This document shows positions 24,299-36,083 of a stretch of DNA of 64,000 nt, piece by piece (position 1 is the first letter of the stretch; each line of letters opens with the position of its first letter). Position numbers and translations under genes: made by a program. Source of the DNA: Cutaneotrichosporon cavernicola (taxonomy: Eukaryota > Basidiomycota > Tremellomycetes > Trichosporonales > Trichosporonaceae); the NCBI RefSeq assembly GCF_030864355.1, contig NC_083397.1:1550001-1614000 (forward strand), given 5' to 3'. A model generated the notes under the pieces. It ran no database searches and was not told the DNA's origin. It worked only from the letters and a program-made list of their open reading frames with translations.

Positions 24299-25634
24299 AT
24301 GGGTCTCCCAAGCCTCCTTCAACACGATGCCAGCTGTGCGCCCCTTCCGTATGCTGCGCTAACCCAGTCCCGCTGTACGGGGTAGCGTTCTCGAATAACC
24401 CGCAGCACCCCCATCGTATAGCCCTATCGTCATTCCTCACTGGGCCGCAGAACAAGATCACGGTCATCGAGCCCAACTCGCCCTACACGTCGTCGTCAGA
24501 CTTTCAGCATCTTGCAACAGCCGGGATCACATACCCCGCAACCAAGGTCGGATGGGAGCCCAAAGAGAGCCTGAGCCGTGACGGCGGGCGTGGTGAGCTC
24601 CTCGCCACGACCGGCGATGTTTTGCGTCTCTGGGAGATGAAGTGGGACGGGAAGAGCAAGGACGCTGGTCGCATCGGGTACGGGCGCAATGGGTATAATG
24701 ACGCCGACGGGTGGAAGTTGCACCAGAGATCATTCCTCTCCAATGTGAGTGCCGATGTGTGCCTCCTGACGCGCAGAGCAAGCAGAACCCATCCAACCTT
24801 CCCCCAATCACGAGCTTTAGCTGGAACTCGCAGGCTCCACAGAGTATCGTGACGTGCTCGACGGACACGACTGCGACGTTATGGGATATCAACACCTCGC
24901 AGGCGCTCACGCAGCTCATCGCACATGACAGGGCAGTGTACGATTTGTCGTGGCTACCACAAAGCCCCGACATCTTTGTGTCTGTCGGTGCTGACGGCTC
25001 GTTACGTGCCTTCGACCTACGTCAGCTCGAACACTCGACGATCCTGTACGAGACGCCCAACGCCGCGCCACTCGCCCGCATCGCCTTCAGCAACCGCGAA
25101 CAGTACGTGCTTCGAGGACTGCGCTGATGCCAGGCATATGCTCGCGTGTTTCGGCATGGGCGACTCGAAGACGCTCATCCTCGACATGCGTTCGCCAGGG
25201 CAGCCTGTAGCAGAACTGTTGGGTCACAAAGCGCCGCTGGGCGCCATCTCGTGGGGATCAGGCGGGAATACAGGAACAGCGTCGGGTGCGACGGGCGGGG
25301 GCTACATCGCCTCATGCGGTGAGTCATCTGTCAGAACAAGAATGCTCAGCTTACGTCAGGCGACGATGCGCAGCTCCTCATCTACGACCTCACGTCACCT
25401 ATACCCACCGAGCCCGAATCACGGCGCAGCACCGTCCCATACACCATGTCCCCACCTGCGACGCCTAACGCCGGGCGTACACCGTCACCGTCACCACCTT
25501 CGACGCGCGCCGCCGAGATCCAGCCCCACAAAGCGTGGACAGCGCATGGCGAGCTCAACAACCTCGCATTCAGCGCGTCGAATGACTGGATTGCGTGTGT
25601 CGCAGGCCAGCGACTAAACATGCTTCAGGTGTAG
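24299..25634 (+). CDS. DCAF7/WDR68 (TTG1/HAN11) family WD40 protein
   Basis: Proposed exons: 24299-24335, 24368-24744, 24777-25102, 25134-25318 and 25360-25634; 399 aa. Exon 2 opens with PLYGVAFSNNPQHPHRIALSS, the first blade of this family. YPATKVGWEP, LWDINTSQAL, FDLRQLEHS and ILDMRSPGQP follow. Family knowledge: DCAF7 is a scaffold for DYRK/HIPK kinases and a CUL4-DDB1 receptor; it is highly conserved from plants to animals. A Ser/Pro/Thr insertion separates the last two blades. Exons 2-5 are firm. The first exon is the least certain, because the usual Trp before PLYG is not produced by my splice and another start may exist. Confidence 0.82.
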
Positions 25635-25992
25635 CGCGTTCTGGCACAGACTCGTTGATCTCCGAGGCTGTGCACGCGTGCTTTCCATCTGATTCACTCT
25701 ATCTTAGTGTACGCACCGGAGCCACGTGGGTACGTAAAGTAGACGGCCGGTTAAGTCTTGGGCTGCACGCTGCGCAGATAGATGCTTGCGAACCCCGCCA
25801 GGCATTGCAGGTAGGAGGGTTGTATTGGGGCTTTTGGCCCAACATGATGCATCGGCATGATAGATCATTCTTTGTCGCCGTCACTGTCACAAGTCAATGC
25901 ATACCAAAAAAATACAGGCCCGCAAGTAGGCGGGGGAGGGTACTACAGGGCGCTGAAGCTGGCAGCAGCCCACTAAGCTGTATGGATGAAAT
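25635..25992. other. Spacer between convergent genes
   Basis: 3' regions of the WD40 gene (plus) and MCM7 (minus). No gene or repeat seen. Confidence 0.4.
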
Positions 25993-28526
25993 CTAGGCGT
26001 CGTCTACAAAGCGAAGGCGCGTGTCGTTGGCCTCGCGCACAAGCACGCCCATGTTTTCGTACTCGGCGATTGTGTCCATAAGCTGGTTTTCGGTGAAACC
26101 CTTGGCGATGACGCGCGAGCGTACGTCGACCATCGTGAGCTCCTGCAGCGTCTCCTCCTCGGACTCGAAGTCGTCGTCGTCGTCGTCGGCCGCGCGCTGC
26201 GCCCGGCGTCGCGCAGCGGGCCCACGCCCGCTCGCCATGTCCTTGATGATGCGGAAAATCTTGGACGTGTCGGTCCGGTCGATGCCGAGCTCCCCGCGGT
26301 CCTCGATCAGGCTCTGCTTGGACGCGTCCATGAGGCGCAGCGCCTCGTCGACGTCCTCCTGGCGCACAGTCGAATCCCAACGAAGACGTGCCAGTGCCTG
26401 GGACAGACGAAGGACACCAAGCAAGGTACGCGCTGAGACGTACGTAAACGACTTGTCCTCGGCTTCGGCCTCCTTCTGCTCCATGCGCATCGTCACGTAC
26501 GACGACACAATGTACTCGCTCATCTCCTTCGGGACGACTGGGCGGTACGTGCGGCACTTGGCAATGTAGTGACGCATGAGTGTTGGCTCGACGACCTCAA
26601 AGTCAAGCTCAGGCGCCTCGTTGTGCATGTGCACATATGTGACGTGCTGGGCGAGAAGTTCATCATTCTCGCGTGACGGCGTGTCGAGGATGAGGAAGAG
26701 GATGTCGAAACGCGACAGGAGGGCGGCCGGCAGGTTGATGTTCTCCACCGGCGAAACCTTGGGGTTGTAACGACCGTACAGAGGGTTGGCAGCCGCGAGG
26801 ATCGAGGTACGTGCGTTGAGTGTCGTCGAGATACCTGCCTTGGAGATCGAGATGGTCTGCTGCTCCATGACCTCGTGGATGGCAGTGCGGTCCGACTCGT
26901 CCATCTTGTCAAACTCGTCGATGCAGCAGATGCCGTTGTCTGCGAGGACAAGCGCACCGCCCTCAAGCACCATCTCGTCCGTAACAGGGTCGCGCATAAC
27001 GGCCGCAGTGAGACCGACGCCGGACGAACCACGACCGGTCGTGTACACACCACGAGGGGCAATCTTTGTGATGTACTTGAGCAGCTGCGACTTGGCCACA
27101 CCCGGGTCACCCATGAGACAGACGTTGAGGTCGCCGCGGATCTTCATACCGTCGCCGACGTTCTTGGTGACACCTCCGATGAGGAGCAAGAGAAGAGCCT
27201 TCTTGACGTCCTCGTGGCCGAAAATTTCAGGAGCGATCGACCGGGCCATGCGAGAGTAGAGGCCAGGGTCGACACTGAGCTCCTCGACAGCTGCCTCCAG
27301 CTCTGGTGTAATGCGCATGTCCTCGTACTGCTTCTTGAGCTGGTGGACGTGCATGGCCTCAAGGAAGGTGTCCTGCAGCAGCCCAGCACGCATAGCACGG
27401 AAGCCCGTGTACGGAGTCGGAAGGAAAATGCCCGAGATATTGACGACGTCGCCCGGGTTGATCTTGCGCGTGAGCGCACCGTAAAGATGCACGGTCATCG
27501 AGCGGGGGATGTGGCCGACTGGGACCTGGTCGGCCATTTCCTGGATCTTGACCTCCTGGAACGCCTGGAAGCGTGATGCGCGAGTCTGCATGTGCAGGTT
27601 GCCGTTGGTCTGGTTCGTCTGACAGGTCTGCGAAGGGCAGGCAAAGAGAGGTGTGAATGACTTGGAGTCGACCTCCTGGAAGATTTCGTCACCGCACGAA
27701 TCACAAGTGTACGCATTGACGAGGAGAAGAGGCTTGACCTCGGACACGCGGGTGACGATACCGCGAACAGTGATGAGGTGACCGAGATGCTGCGCGCGCA
27801 CTGCTCGGACAGCGAGAGTATCGGCGCCGCGTGGTGGGCGGAAAAAGACGTTGTAGCGACGCATCAACTCGGGTGGGAACTGCGATCGGTCGAGCTCGCT
27901 TTCGTCCTCGTTTCCCGTATTGTGTTCCCGGCGCCACGCCATGACCATGTCGAGGACGTCATCGGACGTGTCCAGTTCATGGTCAGGTTCGGGAAGGAGT
28001 TTGTCGAGGACGTCAGCGAAGAGCTGGATGTAGCGGCGTGTGTTTCCCAGAACGTTGTAAAGGAGGGAGTGGTCGGTTGAGAACTGCTGTTAGCGGGGGT
28101 AGCGCAAAACAATCTCACGTTTTGGAGGTCTTTGAGGTCGATGATGACCTCAGTGGTCTGGCGGTTGGCGACCTTGCGCATAATGCGCATATACTTGGGG
28201 CTTTGGCGCTCATCCATGTGCAGTTCATCCATGTAGTCCAGTTCGTCATCAGTCTCGTCCTCGGCAGCAGCATCGTCATTGCTGGGAATGACCCCGCCGT
28301 TAGCTGGCCGCCTCTGGGCGACAAACTTGGTAAGGAAGTCCGAGATCTTCTCTGCGTGTTAGCTGAAATCATAGGCGATGATCTCTATGTAGTTGTAAAC
28401 GCACGGATCTCCTCATCGTAGTTAATCTGAAGTGTGAGTGATGGATGCAATCGGGGAAGACGCGTCAGGTGGACGACATACCTCAATGGCCGCAACGGGG
28501 AGCACGCCCACGTCCTGGGTTGCCAT
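25993..28526 (-). CDS. MCM7: Replicative helicase subunit Mcm7
   Basis: Four exons: 28526-28482, 28426-28405, 28351-28119 and 28083-25993; 796 aa. The N-terminal OB region carries the zinc finger (CDSC near residue 227 and CPSQTC). The AAA+ core has Walker [10 protein letters not shown] near 425-433, Walker B CIDEFDKM and the arginine finger SRFD. A C-terminal winged-helix region is preceded by an acidic linker. Role: subunit of the MCM2-7 helicase that unwinds DNA in the CMG complex. The acceptor of the last intron is CAGCAG, allowing one-residue variation. An ACGCGT hexamer (MluI cell-cycle box type) lies inside intron 1 near 28462. Confidence 0.96.
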
Positions 28527-28923
28527 TATGAACAAGAGAAAGGAGGAGGGGGTGGGTGTGGAGGAGTGTGATCACCTGATCCACGTTGAGATGGATGAAT
28601 GGTGTGGATTGAGGTAGAATGGGATGATGACAAGAGGTGTTTGAGTGATGAGTAGTGATGATGGATTGACCACTCGTTGTTGTATTCCAGAGTTGGCGCG
28701 TCCTCGCGTCACGTCCCTGAATCTAGTCAGTCGCCTCTCATGTTCAATAATTTGGTTCCGTTAATGCTGCACGTGACTTGCAATTCAACTTTTTGCACTC
28801 AAGAGTGGAGGTCACTGTACGATGGGTTGTGGGGAGCAAGGAGGAAGCAGGTGAGGGATTTCGGTGACTGGCGCACTCTGTAACACCACAAACTCATCAT
28901 CAACCCCAACCCGCGCATCCGCA
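28527..28923. promoter_or_regulatory. Shared divergent promoter of MCM7 and ADE5,7
   Basis: The 397-base interval separates two divergent start codons. It contains TTGGCGCG at 28693-28700, an E2F/MBF-like sequence, followed by TCGCGTCACGTCC. Such sites commonly drive G1/S genes like MCM7; whether the purine gene is co-regulated is unknown. The assignment is by motif resemblance only. Confidence 0.4.
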
Positions 28924-31376
28924 ATGGCTGAGCCAACCTTTTTCCCGGCCCCGGCGACGGACCTCACCGTCCTCCTCCTCGGCTCGGGCGGCCGCGAGCA
29001 CGCTCTCGCTTTCAAGCTCGCCCAGAGCCCCCGCGTCAAGCGCGTCCTCATTGCGCCGGGAAACGCAGGGACCGCCCTCATTGGCGGCAAGGTCCAGAAC
29101 GTCGCGGTCCCCTGGGGTGGTAAAGCCGGCTACGACACCATTGTCAAGTACGCGCAGGACGAGCGCGTCGACCTTGTCGTTCCGGGTCCCGAGCAGCCAC
29201 TTGTCGACGGAGCGGAGGCGGTCTTCCGCAAGGGTGCGTTTCCCCAAATTCCCCGCTGATAACAGCCGGCATTGCCACCTTTGGGCCTTCGCCTGCCGCA
29301 GCCCTCCTTGAGGGCTCCAAGGCGCTCTCGAAGGACTTCATGGCGCGTCACAACATTCCCACTGCCGCGTTCAAGAACTTCACCAAGGACCAGTACGAGG
29401 ACGCCGTTGCGTACATCAAGTCGTCGCCGTTCTCGTCCGGCCGCTGCGTCATCAAGGCGTCGGGCCTTGCCGCAGGAAAGGGCGTCCTCATCCCCGCCGA
29501 CAACGCTGAGGCGCTTGAGGCCCTCAAGACTGTCATGGTTGACAAGGAGTTTGGCGACGCCGGCGACGAAGTCGTCATCGAAGAGTGCCTCGTCGGCCCG
29601 GAGATCTCCGTGCTGGCCTTCTCGGACGGCTACACCATTGTTCCCATGCCCGCCGCGCAGGACCACAAGCGCATCGGCGAGGGTGACACCGGTCTCAACA
29701 CCGGCGGCATGGGTGCGTACGCGCCCGCGCCTGTGGCTACCCCCGAGATCATGAAGCAGGTCCTCAAGGAGTCCCTCGAGCCCACGCTCAAGGGCATGCG
29801 CCAGGACGGCCACCCCTTCGTCGGCATGCTCTTCACCGGCTTCATGCTCACCCGCGACGGACCCAAGGTCCTCGAGTACAACGTCCGCTTCGGTGACCCG
29901 GAGACGCAGGCGCTTATGCTCCTCCTCGACGACGAGACTGACCTCGCCGAGGTCATGCTTGCTTGTGTCGAGCGACGCCTCGACTCGGTCAAGCTCGGCT
30001 ACCGCGAGGGCTTTGCCGTCTCCGTCGTCTGCGCTTCCGAGGGCTACCCCGGCTCGTACCCGAAGGGTGTCCCGATTACCATCGGCGAGACCCCCAAGGG
30101 TGTTGAGGTCTTCCACGCCGGCACTGGCCTCAAGGACGGCCAGCTCGTCACCGAGGGCGGCCGCGTCCTTGCTGTTGCCGCCGCGGCGCCTACCGTCCGC
30201 GCCGCCGTCGACCTCGCGTACGAGGGCGTGAAGGCTGTCGAGTTCAAGGGCAAGACTATCCGCCGTGACATTGCCTACCGCGCTCTCACCGCCGACCTGT
30301 CGGGCCCCGCGCCTGCCCAGGGCCTCACATACGCCGCGGCAGGTGTCGATGTCGACGCCGGCAACGCCCTTGTCGAGGCTATCAAGCCTGTCGTCAAGGC
30401 TACGCGTCGCCCTGGTGCTGACGGCGAGATCGGCGGCTTCGGTGGTGCCTTTGACCTCAAGGCCACCGGTTTCCGCGACCCCGTCCTCGTCTCGGGAACA
30501 GACGGTGTCGGCACCAAGCTCCGCATTGCGCTCCAGCACAACAAGCACGACACGGTCGGCATCGACCTCGTCGCCATGTGCGTCAACGACCTCATCGTCC
30601 AGGGCGCTGAGCCCCTCTACTTCCTCGACTACTTTGCCACCTCGAAGCTGGAGGTTCCCATTGCCGCGGACGTCATCACCGGTATCGCGCGCGGCTGTCT
30701 CGAGTCGGGTTGTGCCCTTATCGGCGGCGAGACCGCTGAAATGCCCGGCATGTACCATGACGGTGACTACGACCTGGCCGGCTTCGCCGTCGGCGCTGCT
30801 GAGCGCGATGAGATGCTTCCCCGCAAGGACATACAGTCCGGCGACGTGCTCATCGGTCTCCCCTCGACTGGGCCGCACTCGAACGGCTTCTCGCTCATTC
30901 GCAAGGTCGTGTCCCTCAAGGGTCTCGACCTGGCCTCCCCCGCGCCTTGGGACGAGACCATGACAGTCGGCGACTCGCTCCTCATCCCCACGCGCCTTTA
31001 CATCAAGCCCCTCCTCCCGGGTATCCACGCCAAGCTCTTCAAGGGCATGAGCCACATCACCGGCGGCGGCTTCACGGAGAACATCCCCCGTGTGTTCGCC
31101 GGCCGCAGCGACAAGCTCGGCGTCAAGCTCGACCTTAACTCGTGGAAGCTCCCCGCCGTTTGGCGCTGGATCATGCAGGCCGGCGGCATTGCGCCCACTG
31201 AGATGGCGCGCACGTTCAACTGCGGTGTCGGCATGGTCATCATTGTCGGTCGCGACCAGCTCGACGCTGCGCTCAAGAGCCTGCGCGAGTCGGGCGAGCC
31301 GGACGCGTTCGTCATGGGCGAGGTTACGGACAAGGAGGGCGTCGAGTACGTCGGCATGGAGTCGTGGTCGCAGTAG
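28924..31376 (+). CDS. ADE5,7: Bifunctional GAR synthetase / AIR synthetase (Ade5,7)
   Basis: Two exons: 28924-29233 and 29266-31376, 806 aa, matching the family length. The GARS half (about 1-430) begins [16 protein letters not shown] and includes the ATP-grasp segments ([19 protein letters not shown]). The AIRS half (about 435-806) has the glycine-rich GTDGVGTKL and GGETAEMPG motifs. Reactions: phosphoribosylamine plus glycine to GAR (step 2), and FGAM to AIR (step 5) of purine synthesis, in the cytosol. Codon use is strongly C-ending, suggesting high expression. The intron ends CTGATAACAG. Confidence 0.97.
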
Positions 31377-31739
31377 AGAAGATGCTTGAATTGCATCTTG
31401 CTTGGATTTTAGATAGGTTGCATGTACTTTTGGATCTGGTAGTTGTTGGTCAAGAGCTAATGGAGCGGAGTGGGTCAAGTGGCTTGACTCGGAGGCAGAG
31501 ACTTTGCCACCCAACCGCTATCACGTGACCTGGTCCTCACCACTTCATGACGACCGCACCTCATCACATCCACTACACTTCACATCAATCACCAACACCA
31601 TTCTGCTCGTTTCGCTCAACCCACGACACACGAGCTCATCATTCCTCCTCGTTTTATCCCTCGTGCATAGTCTGGGTCCGCCGGCTGCTTGAAACTTGAC
31701 GCTCTTGGGCGGTGGGAACTTGTCAACAAACGCATCGTC
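31377..31739. other. Spacer and leader of the CDCA7-like gene
   Basis: 363 bases holding the ADE5,7 3' UTR and a C/A-rich leader for the next gene. No gene seen. Confidence 0.4.
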
Positions 31740-34251
31740 ATGACGGCCGAGGGCGCATCCTCGGCCGAGGTCTCGCGCCGGACATCGTCACGCGCGTCAA
31801 CAACCTCAATACCAAACCGATTGCCTGAAGGCGGGCCAGGACCGGCGACGGAGGCATCGAGACTGGCGCGGAGTGCTTCGTGCAGCTCACACTCGGGCTC
31901 GGCCTCTACCGACTCGTTCACATCAGCGACTGAGCGCTCGGATGAGGAGGAGGAGGATGACGACGACGACGACGATGAAGACGATGAAGAGGATCATTGT
32001 AAGCTATCTTGGTGATGGTGACTAACGTCAGACGAACGCCAGCGCCGCCAGCGCATGCTGGAGAACCAGTCTCTCCTCGCCGAGCTCAACGTCTTCCGGG
32101 CGTCCATCTCCGAGCCAGCCCCACCACCAGCTCCACGCGCACCGCGGCGTTCGACAAAGCACGTCCAGCGCCACGATCGGTACGGGTACATCGTGTCACT
32201 CCCACCGCCGGGACAGAGACAGGTGTTAGCCGCGATCGTGGTGCGTACCGACCGTGGGACGCGCGCTGCCATCGACGCAGGCGAGTATGTCGACTGCACC
32301 GCCTGGGCGGAAGGGGAGGAACGTCGCTGGCGCTTTGGTAATGGAGAGGGAGTGTTGGAAGAAGGGGAGGCGGAGGTCATAGGGGACGTTGGGCCCGACT
32401 TCCGGTGGAAGACCGTGGAAGCCGTCGACATGGAGCAGGAACGAGAGGCGGCCACGCGCGCGGCCATGGAGCTCGGGACTCCGGCTCCACCTCCAGAACC
32501 CGCGGTCAAGAAGAAGTACTCAGAACTGCCTGAGGGTACTTGTCATCAATGCCGGCGGCGCTCTGCCAAGGCTAAGATGCGCTGCCGGAACGTCAATCCG
32601 GAGTGTAGGAACTTGTTCTGTGAAACATGTTGCAAACGGTAAGCCGGTAAGGGAACTCGCTGACAGGAGATATCATTACTTCGCTTTTGACGAGGAGGAT
32701 CGCAGCTTTGTCTGCCCTGTGTGTCTCGACAAGTGCAACTGCAAATACCACCTTGAAAAGCTCGGCCTCGGGCACCGAGCGGGCTCGGCGTTCAAGGCCC
32801 CGGGCGAGGGTGAGGAATTACGGCCTGGTGAGACGGTTCAACACTACATCGAGCGGTATATCGAGAGCAAGGGCCGAGAGGATCCGCCGTTCGACCGCGT
32901 GCGGCTCGTCAACGAAGCTGAGGATGTGGTTGCGCCTCCGCTCACAGCGGAATGGGAGGAGTGGCTCGAGGAGCAGCGGTGCGAGCGACTCGGGATCAAG
33001 CGCAAGCGGAAGAACAAATCGAAGTCAGCCAAGGTGCTTGGTGGGAAGGGAAAGGGTGGCAAAGGAAGGGGGGGATGCAAGGTCTTGGTTGCGCCTGGCA
33101 TCGAGGGCGAGACGAGCGAAAGTCTGGATGTTGGCGGTAAGAGTAATGTAAAAGGCAAGAGACGAGTGCTGCGGCCAAAACCGACTGGCGGCAAGAGCAT
33201 CGAGCTGGTGGACGAGATCAACGCCGCTGCAGCTGCGAACAAGAGGAGGAAACACAACACGGACATTGTACCGGCCACAAGCACCCCCCTGTCCAACACT
33301 CCCTCCCAAACACCTGTGCTGGGCATCGGGAGCACCTCCACCTCACGCGGAACCAGTGCACCGATCTTTCTCCGCTTCCGCGCGCCGCCTCGCGTCCGCG
33401 AGATCGACTCGGACGGCGACAGCGTGCGCGGTTACTCGTCAGACGACAGCTTGGAATCGCATTCGCCGTCGATCTCAGGGCATCCGACGACGAACGACTT
33501 CCTCGCGCGCCTGGCGACCGCTGCCGCGCCAGCGTTGCCAATATTCCCCATTGCGGGGATGGAGGGGATTCAGGGGATGGAGGTCGACAGTCTGCAGGCG
33601 CTGGAAATGGGCGTCAATATGACCGTAGACGGCTCTCTGCCTCCCGTTCTAGACCATCTCCCTCCCATACCTGGCTCTGACATCGGCCCTCTCCACAATG
33701 AAGGCCCACTGCCGCCCGTCGATCTCCGGCCTATACCCGATTCGGTTAACCCTCTCCACATGAACGCCCCCGGGCTCGGATTGAACGCCGACGTTCCCAT
33801 CGCCGCCGACGCGCAGTTGATCCAGCTTGTGGCGGAACCCAGCTGCCTCCGCTTGACTCTCGCTCCCGCTGCGTCCGTCGCGTCGCCAGTCGCACCCCAC
33901 CGGCGCACCCGCTTCGCCATTCCCGAACTCTCCCCGCCAGGCCATGACCCTCTGCCAGCACTGTATCCGGCCTTCCCCGAACTGGGATATGCCTACTCGT
34001 CCTATCCGATGTACTCACCATACACGTTTTCTTCGGCGTTGCGGGCCCGGCGCGTGAGGGACCAGGAGAGGGAGCACGAGCGGAAGCAGGCTAGCGGGAA
34101 CGGGAACGGGAACGGGCACGGGCTCAATGAGGAGGATGAAGCACCCGAGCCATCACGAAAGAGAAGACCCCCGCCGCCGGCCGCGCATATTGTGCGCATG
34201 CCGAAGCACCTAAAGGGCCAGATTGATCGGCGGAAGCACTCGCACGCATAG
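31740..34251 (+). CDS. CDCA7-like protein with zf-4CXXC_R1 zinc finger
   Basis: Three exons: 31740-31998, 32032-32638 and 32667-34251; 816 aa. The zinc domain spans about 257-320: C257-x2-C260, C271, C278, C283-x2-C286, then C305-x2-C308 and C312-N-C314. It is preceded by an acidic run (Asp/Glu, residues ~70-86) and a long charged region. The C-terminal half is Pro/Ser-rich and disordered with a basic segment (KRKRKNKSKS). Family knowledge: CDCA7 partners the HELLS/LSH remodeller, and the finger reads hemimethylated or structured DNA. The terminal CNC-x2-C cysteine is replaced by His317 here, so this may be a divergent fungal subclass. The nuclear role is inferred. Confidence 0.8.
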
Positions 34252-34929
34252 TTGTACGACATGTATATTCTTGTACAGGTTCCACCTCGAGTTACATGTA
34301 GTTCAGTAACAGCTCTTTCGGATGCGCCAGTGATCCACTTTTCTTTCATTGACATGCACATGCGCAACGAGCACACACTTAGCAGGCGTCCTTTGTCATG
34401 AAGTACATCGGCTTATACAGATGGTCGCAACTTTCACCTTGCACCGAGGTGTGAAGGGACGGAAGCGGACAGTGGTGTGTGTAATGGAGGGTGGAGAGAG
34501 GATGACAATATGACAAGTCGCGAGAGTGGAGGTTGGAAACAAGAAGGGGAGAATGCGGAAACAGGCGGACACGAGCCGATCTCCTCTCCAAAGCTACTGG
34601 CACAACGGACGCTTTATCCAGATGTCACCATTATCCAGGTTGAGACGGCTAATACCCCACTAACAGCCCGCTGTACTCCACAGTCGACGGCTGACCCGGT
34701 GCGACCTTGTGGAGCACGGCCGGTCAGATTCGCTGGCCCGGCGGCTAACTCGGACCCAGAACTGGTGGGAGATGGTGTCATAACTTGTTGGAACTTGGGG
34801 TCAGGGCCTAATGTGCCACTGCTGTACTGAGTCTTGCACAAGACATGTCATCGAGTTGTTTAGAATGCCGTCATCTCGGGCACAAGTCTCCCTCGGCACA
34901 GTAGGAGAGGACGAGCGGCCTCGGCGCCA

Positions 34930-34984
34930 GCGTCCGTCGGAAGTGGTCAGCAGCCCTGGTTTCCAGACCACTTCCGACGGACGC
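34930..34984. repeat. Perfect inverted repeat / hairpin
   Basis: Arms 34930-34948 and 34966-34984 are perfect 19-base reverse complements (left arm begins GCGTCCGTCGGAAGTGGT) separated by a 17-base loop. No open frame or target-site duplication is evident around it. Confidence 0.9.
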
Positions 34985-35768
34985 AGAGTACGACTATTAC
35001 GCAATGCCCCGAGTGTCGTCATTACGCGACACGGCTATACTGCACTGGTAGAGGCACTTGGAATGGGCTGATACATTGTTGATTGCCTGCTACAGGTTAA
35101 CTTCTATAGGTTACCGAGCCACGTCGCTATTCGTCGCCGCAGAGGCCAGAAGGACCAGGGTCCTCGGCACCACCACGTCCGACAGGCGAGCGTTTTTATA
35201 TATATCTGTGCCTCTGCCAACCTGTGCGGTAGTCTAAAACATGATAAAGCTTCAAGAGATGTGGACGAGAGTCCATTCGTCTTCCGCGCAGGAGAATGTT
35301 GAGTGACGCTGGATCAGATTTCCAGGGGACCTGGTTGCGGTTGAGCGTGAGGCACTCGGCGGCGTAATCTGTGTCGTGGAGATTGGCATCAACATGCCAG
35401 ACATGCCTGGCTTGGCGTTGGTGCCTTCCCGATATCCCAAACATATCTCGTGCACCTCACGTCCGACTTGACTTGCGTTACTCGAACACCCAACTCCTCA
35501 CTGTAATGAGCTGGAAGAGATTGTGACGCCTGTCTGCTGATCAATAAACGGCATATGGCCATACGCAACGTTAACGGGGCACCGACCGTCCCACAGGCTT
35601 GGTGTAGGGGGTTCAGCATAGTAAAGCCAAAGCGATGGGCAAGTCCAACCAGCGTGAAGCTTGCCATTCTACAGGACAGAACACGACTGCCACAGTTAAC
35701 GCGAGCGTCGAAATAGAGAGTGTGGCAGGACTTTAATGGGACAAGACTGAGCCGCGCGCGACGTTGAT

Positions 35769-35849
35769 GGGACAGGACTTGAATCCTGTCCCGCTCAAGT
35801 CGTGCAGGACTTGGATCCGGTCCCGCTCAAGTCGTGCAGGGCTTGGATC
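35769..35849. repeat. Palindrome followed by two 30-bp direct repeats
   Basis: GGGACAGGA (35769-35777) and TCCTGTCCC (35784-35792) form a 9-bp stem. The stretch GTCCCGCTCAAGTCGTGCAG and its following ten bases occur at 35788-35817 and again at 35820-35849 with one mismatch. Confidence 0.85.
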
Positions 35850-35960
35850 GCGAGCAATAAATCTGGAAATGACGTTCAAGTCGAAAATAGCGCAGTAAAC
35901 GGCTGAAATATCTCTTAGGCTGCGGTATTCGAAACGCCACGGTACAGAATTCCAGAAGCT

Positions 35961-36046
35961 GGGAAGAATACACAGAATACATAGCCAGTAGTGTCCATCG
36001 CACGGGAAGAATACACAGAATACATAGCCAGTAGTGTCCATCGCAC
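35961..36046. repeat. 43-bp tandem duplication
   Basis: Two identical adjacent 43-base units, 35961-36003 and 36004-36046, each beginning GGGAAGAATACACAGAATAC. Perfect identity suggests a recent duplication. Confidence 0.95.
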
Positions 36047-36083
36047 AATATTCTGAGCTTAACAACGTCACGAGTCTTGAAGG

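Larger units (their letters stand above)
34252..36083. other. Accessory intergenic stretch rich in small repeats
   Basis: No intact gene is supported. Short minus-strand frames at 35196-35444 and 35389-35667 have partly protein-like composition but no recognisable domain. The interval contains a long perfect hairpin, two tandem duplications and a short palindrome, listed separately. It may be a decayed mobile or lineage-specific element. Confidence 0.4.

Noticed and set aside
29130..31514. 794-codon open frame on the minus strand opposite ADE5,7
   Set aside because: Antisense shadow caused by strong C-ending codon bias of ADE5,7; the translation is Asp/Val/Gly-rich without domains.
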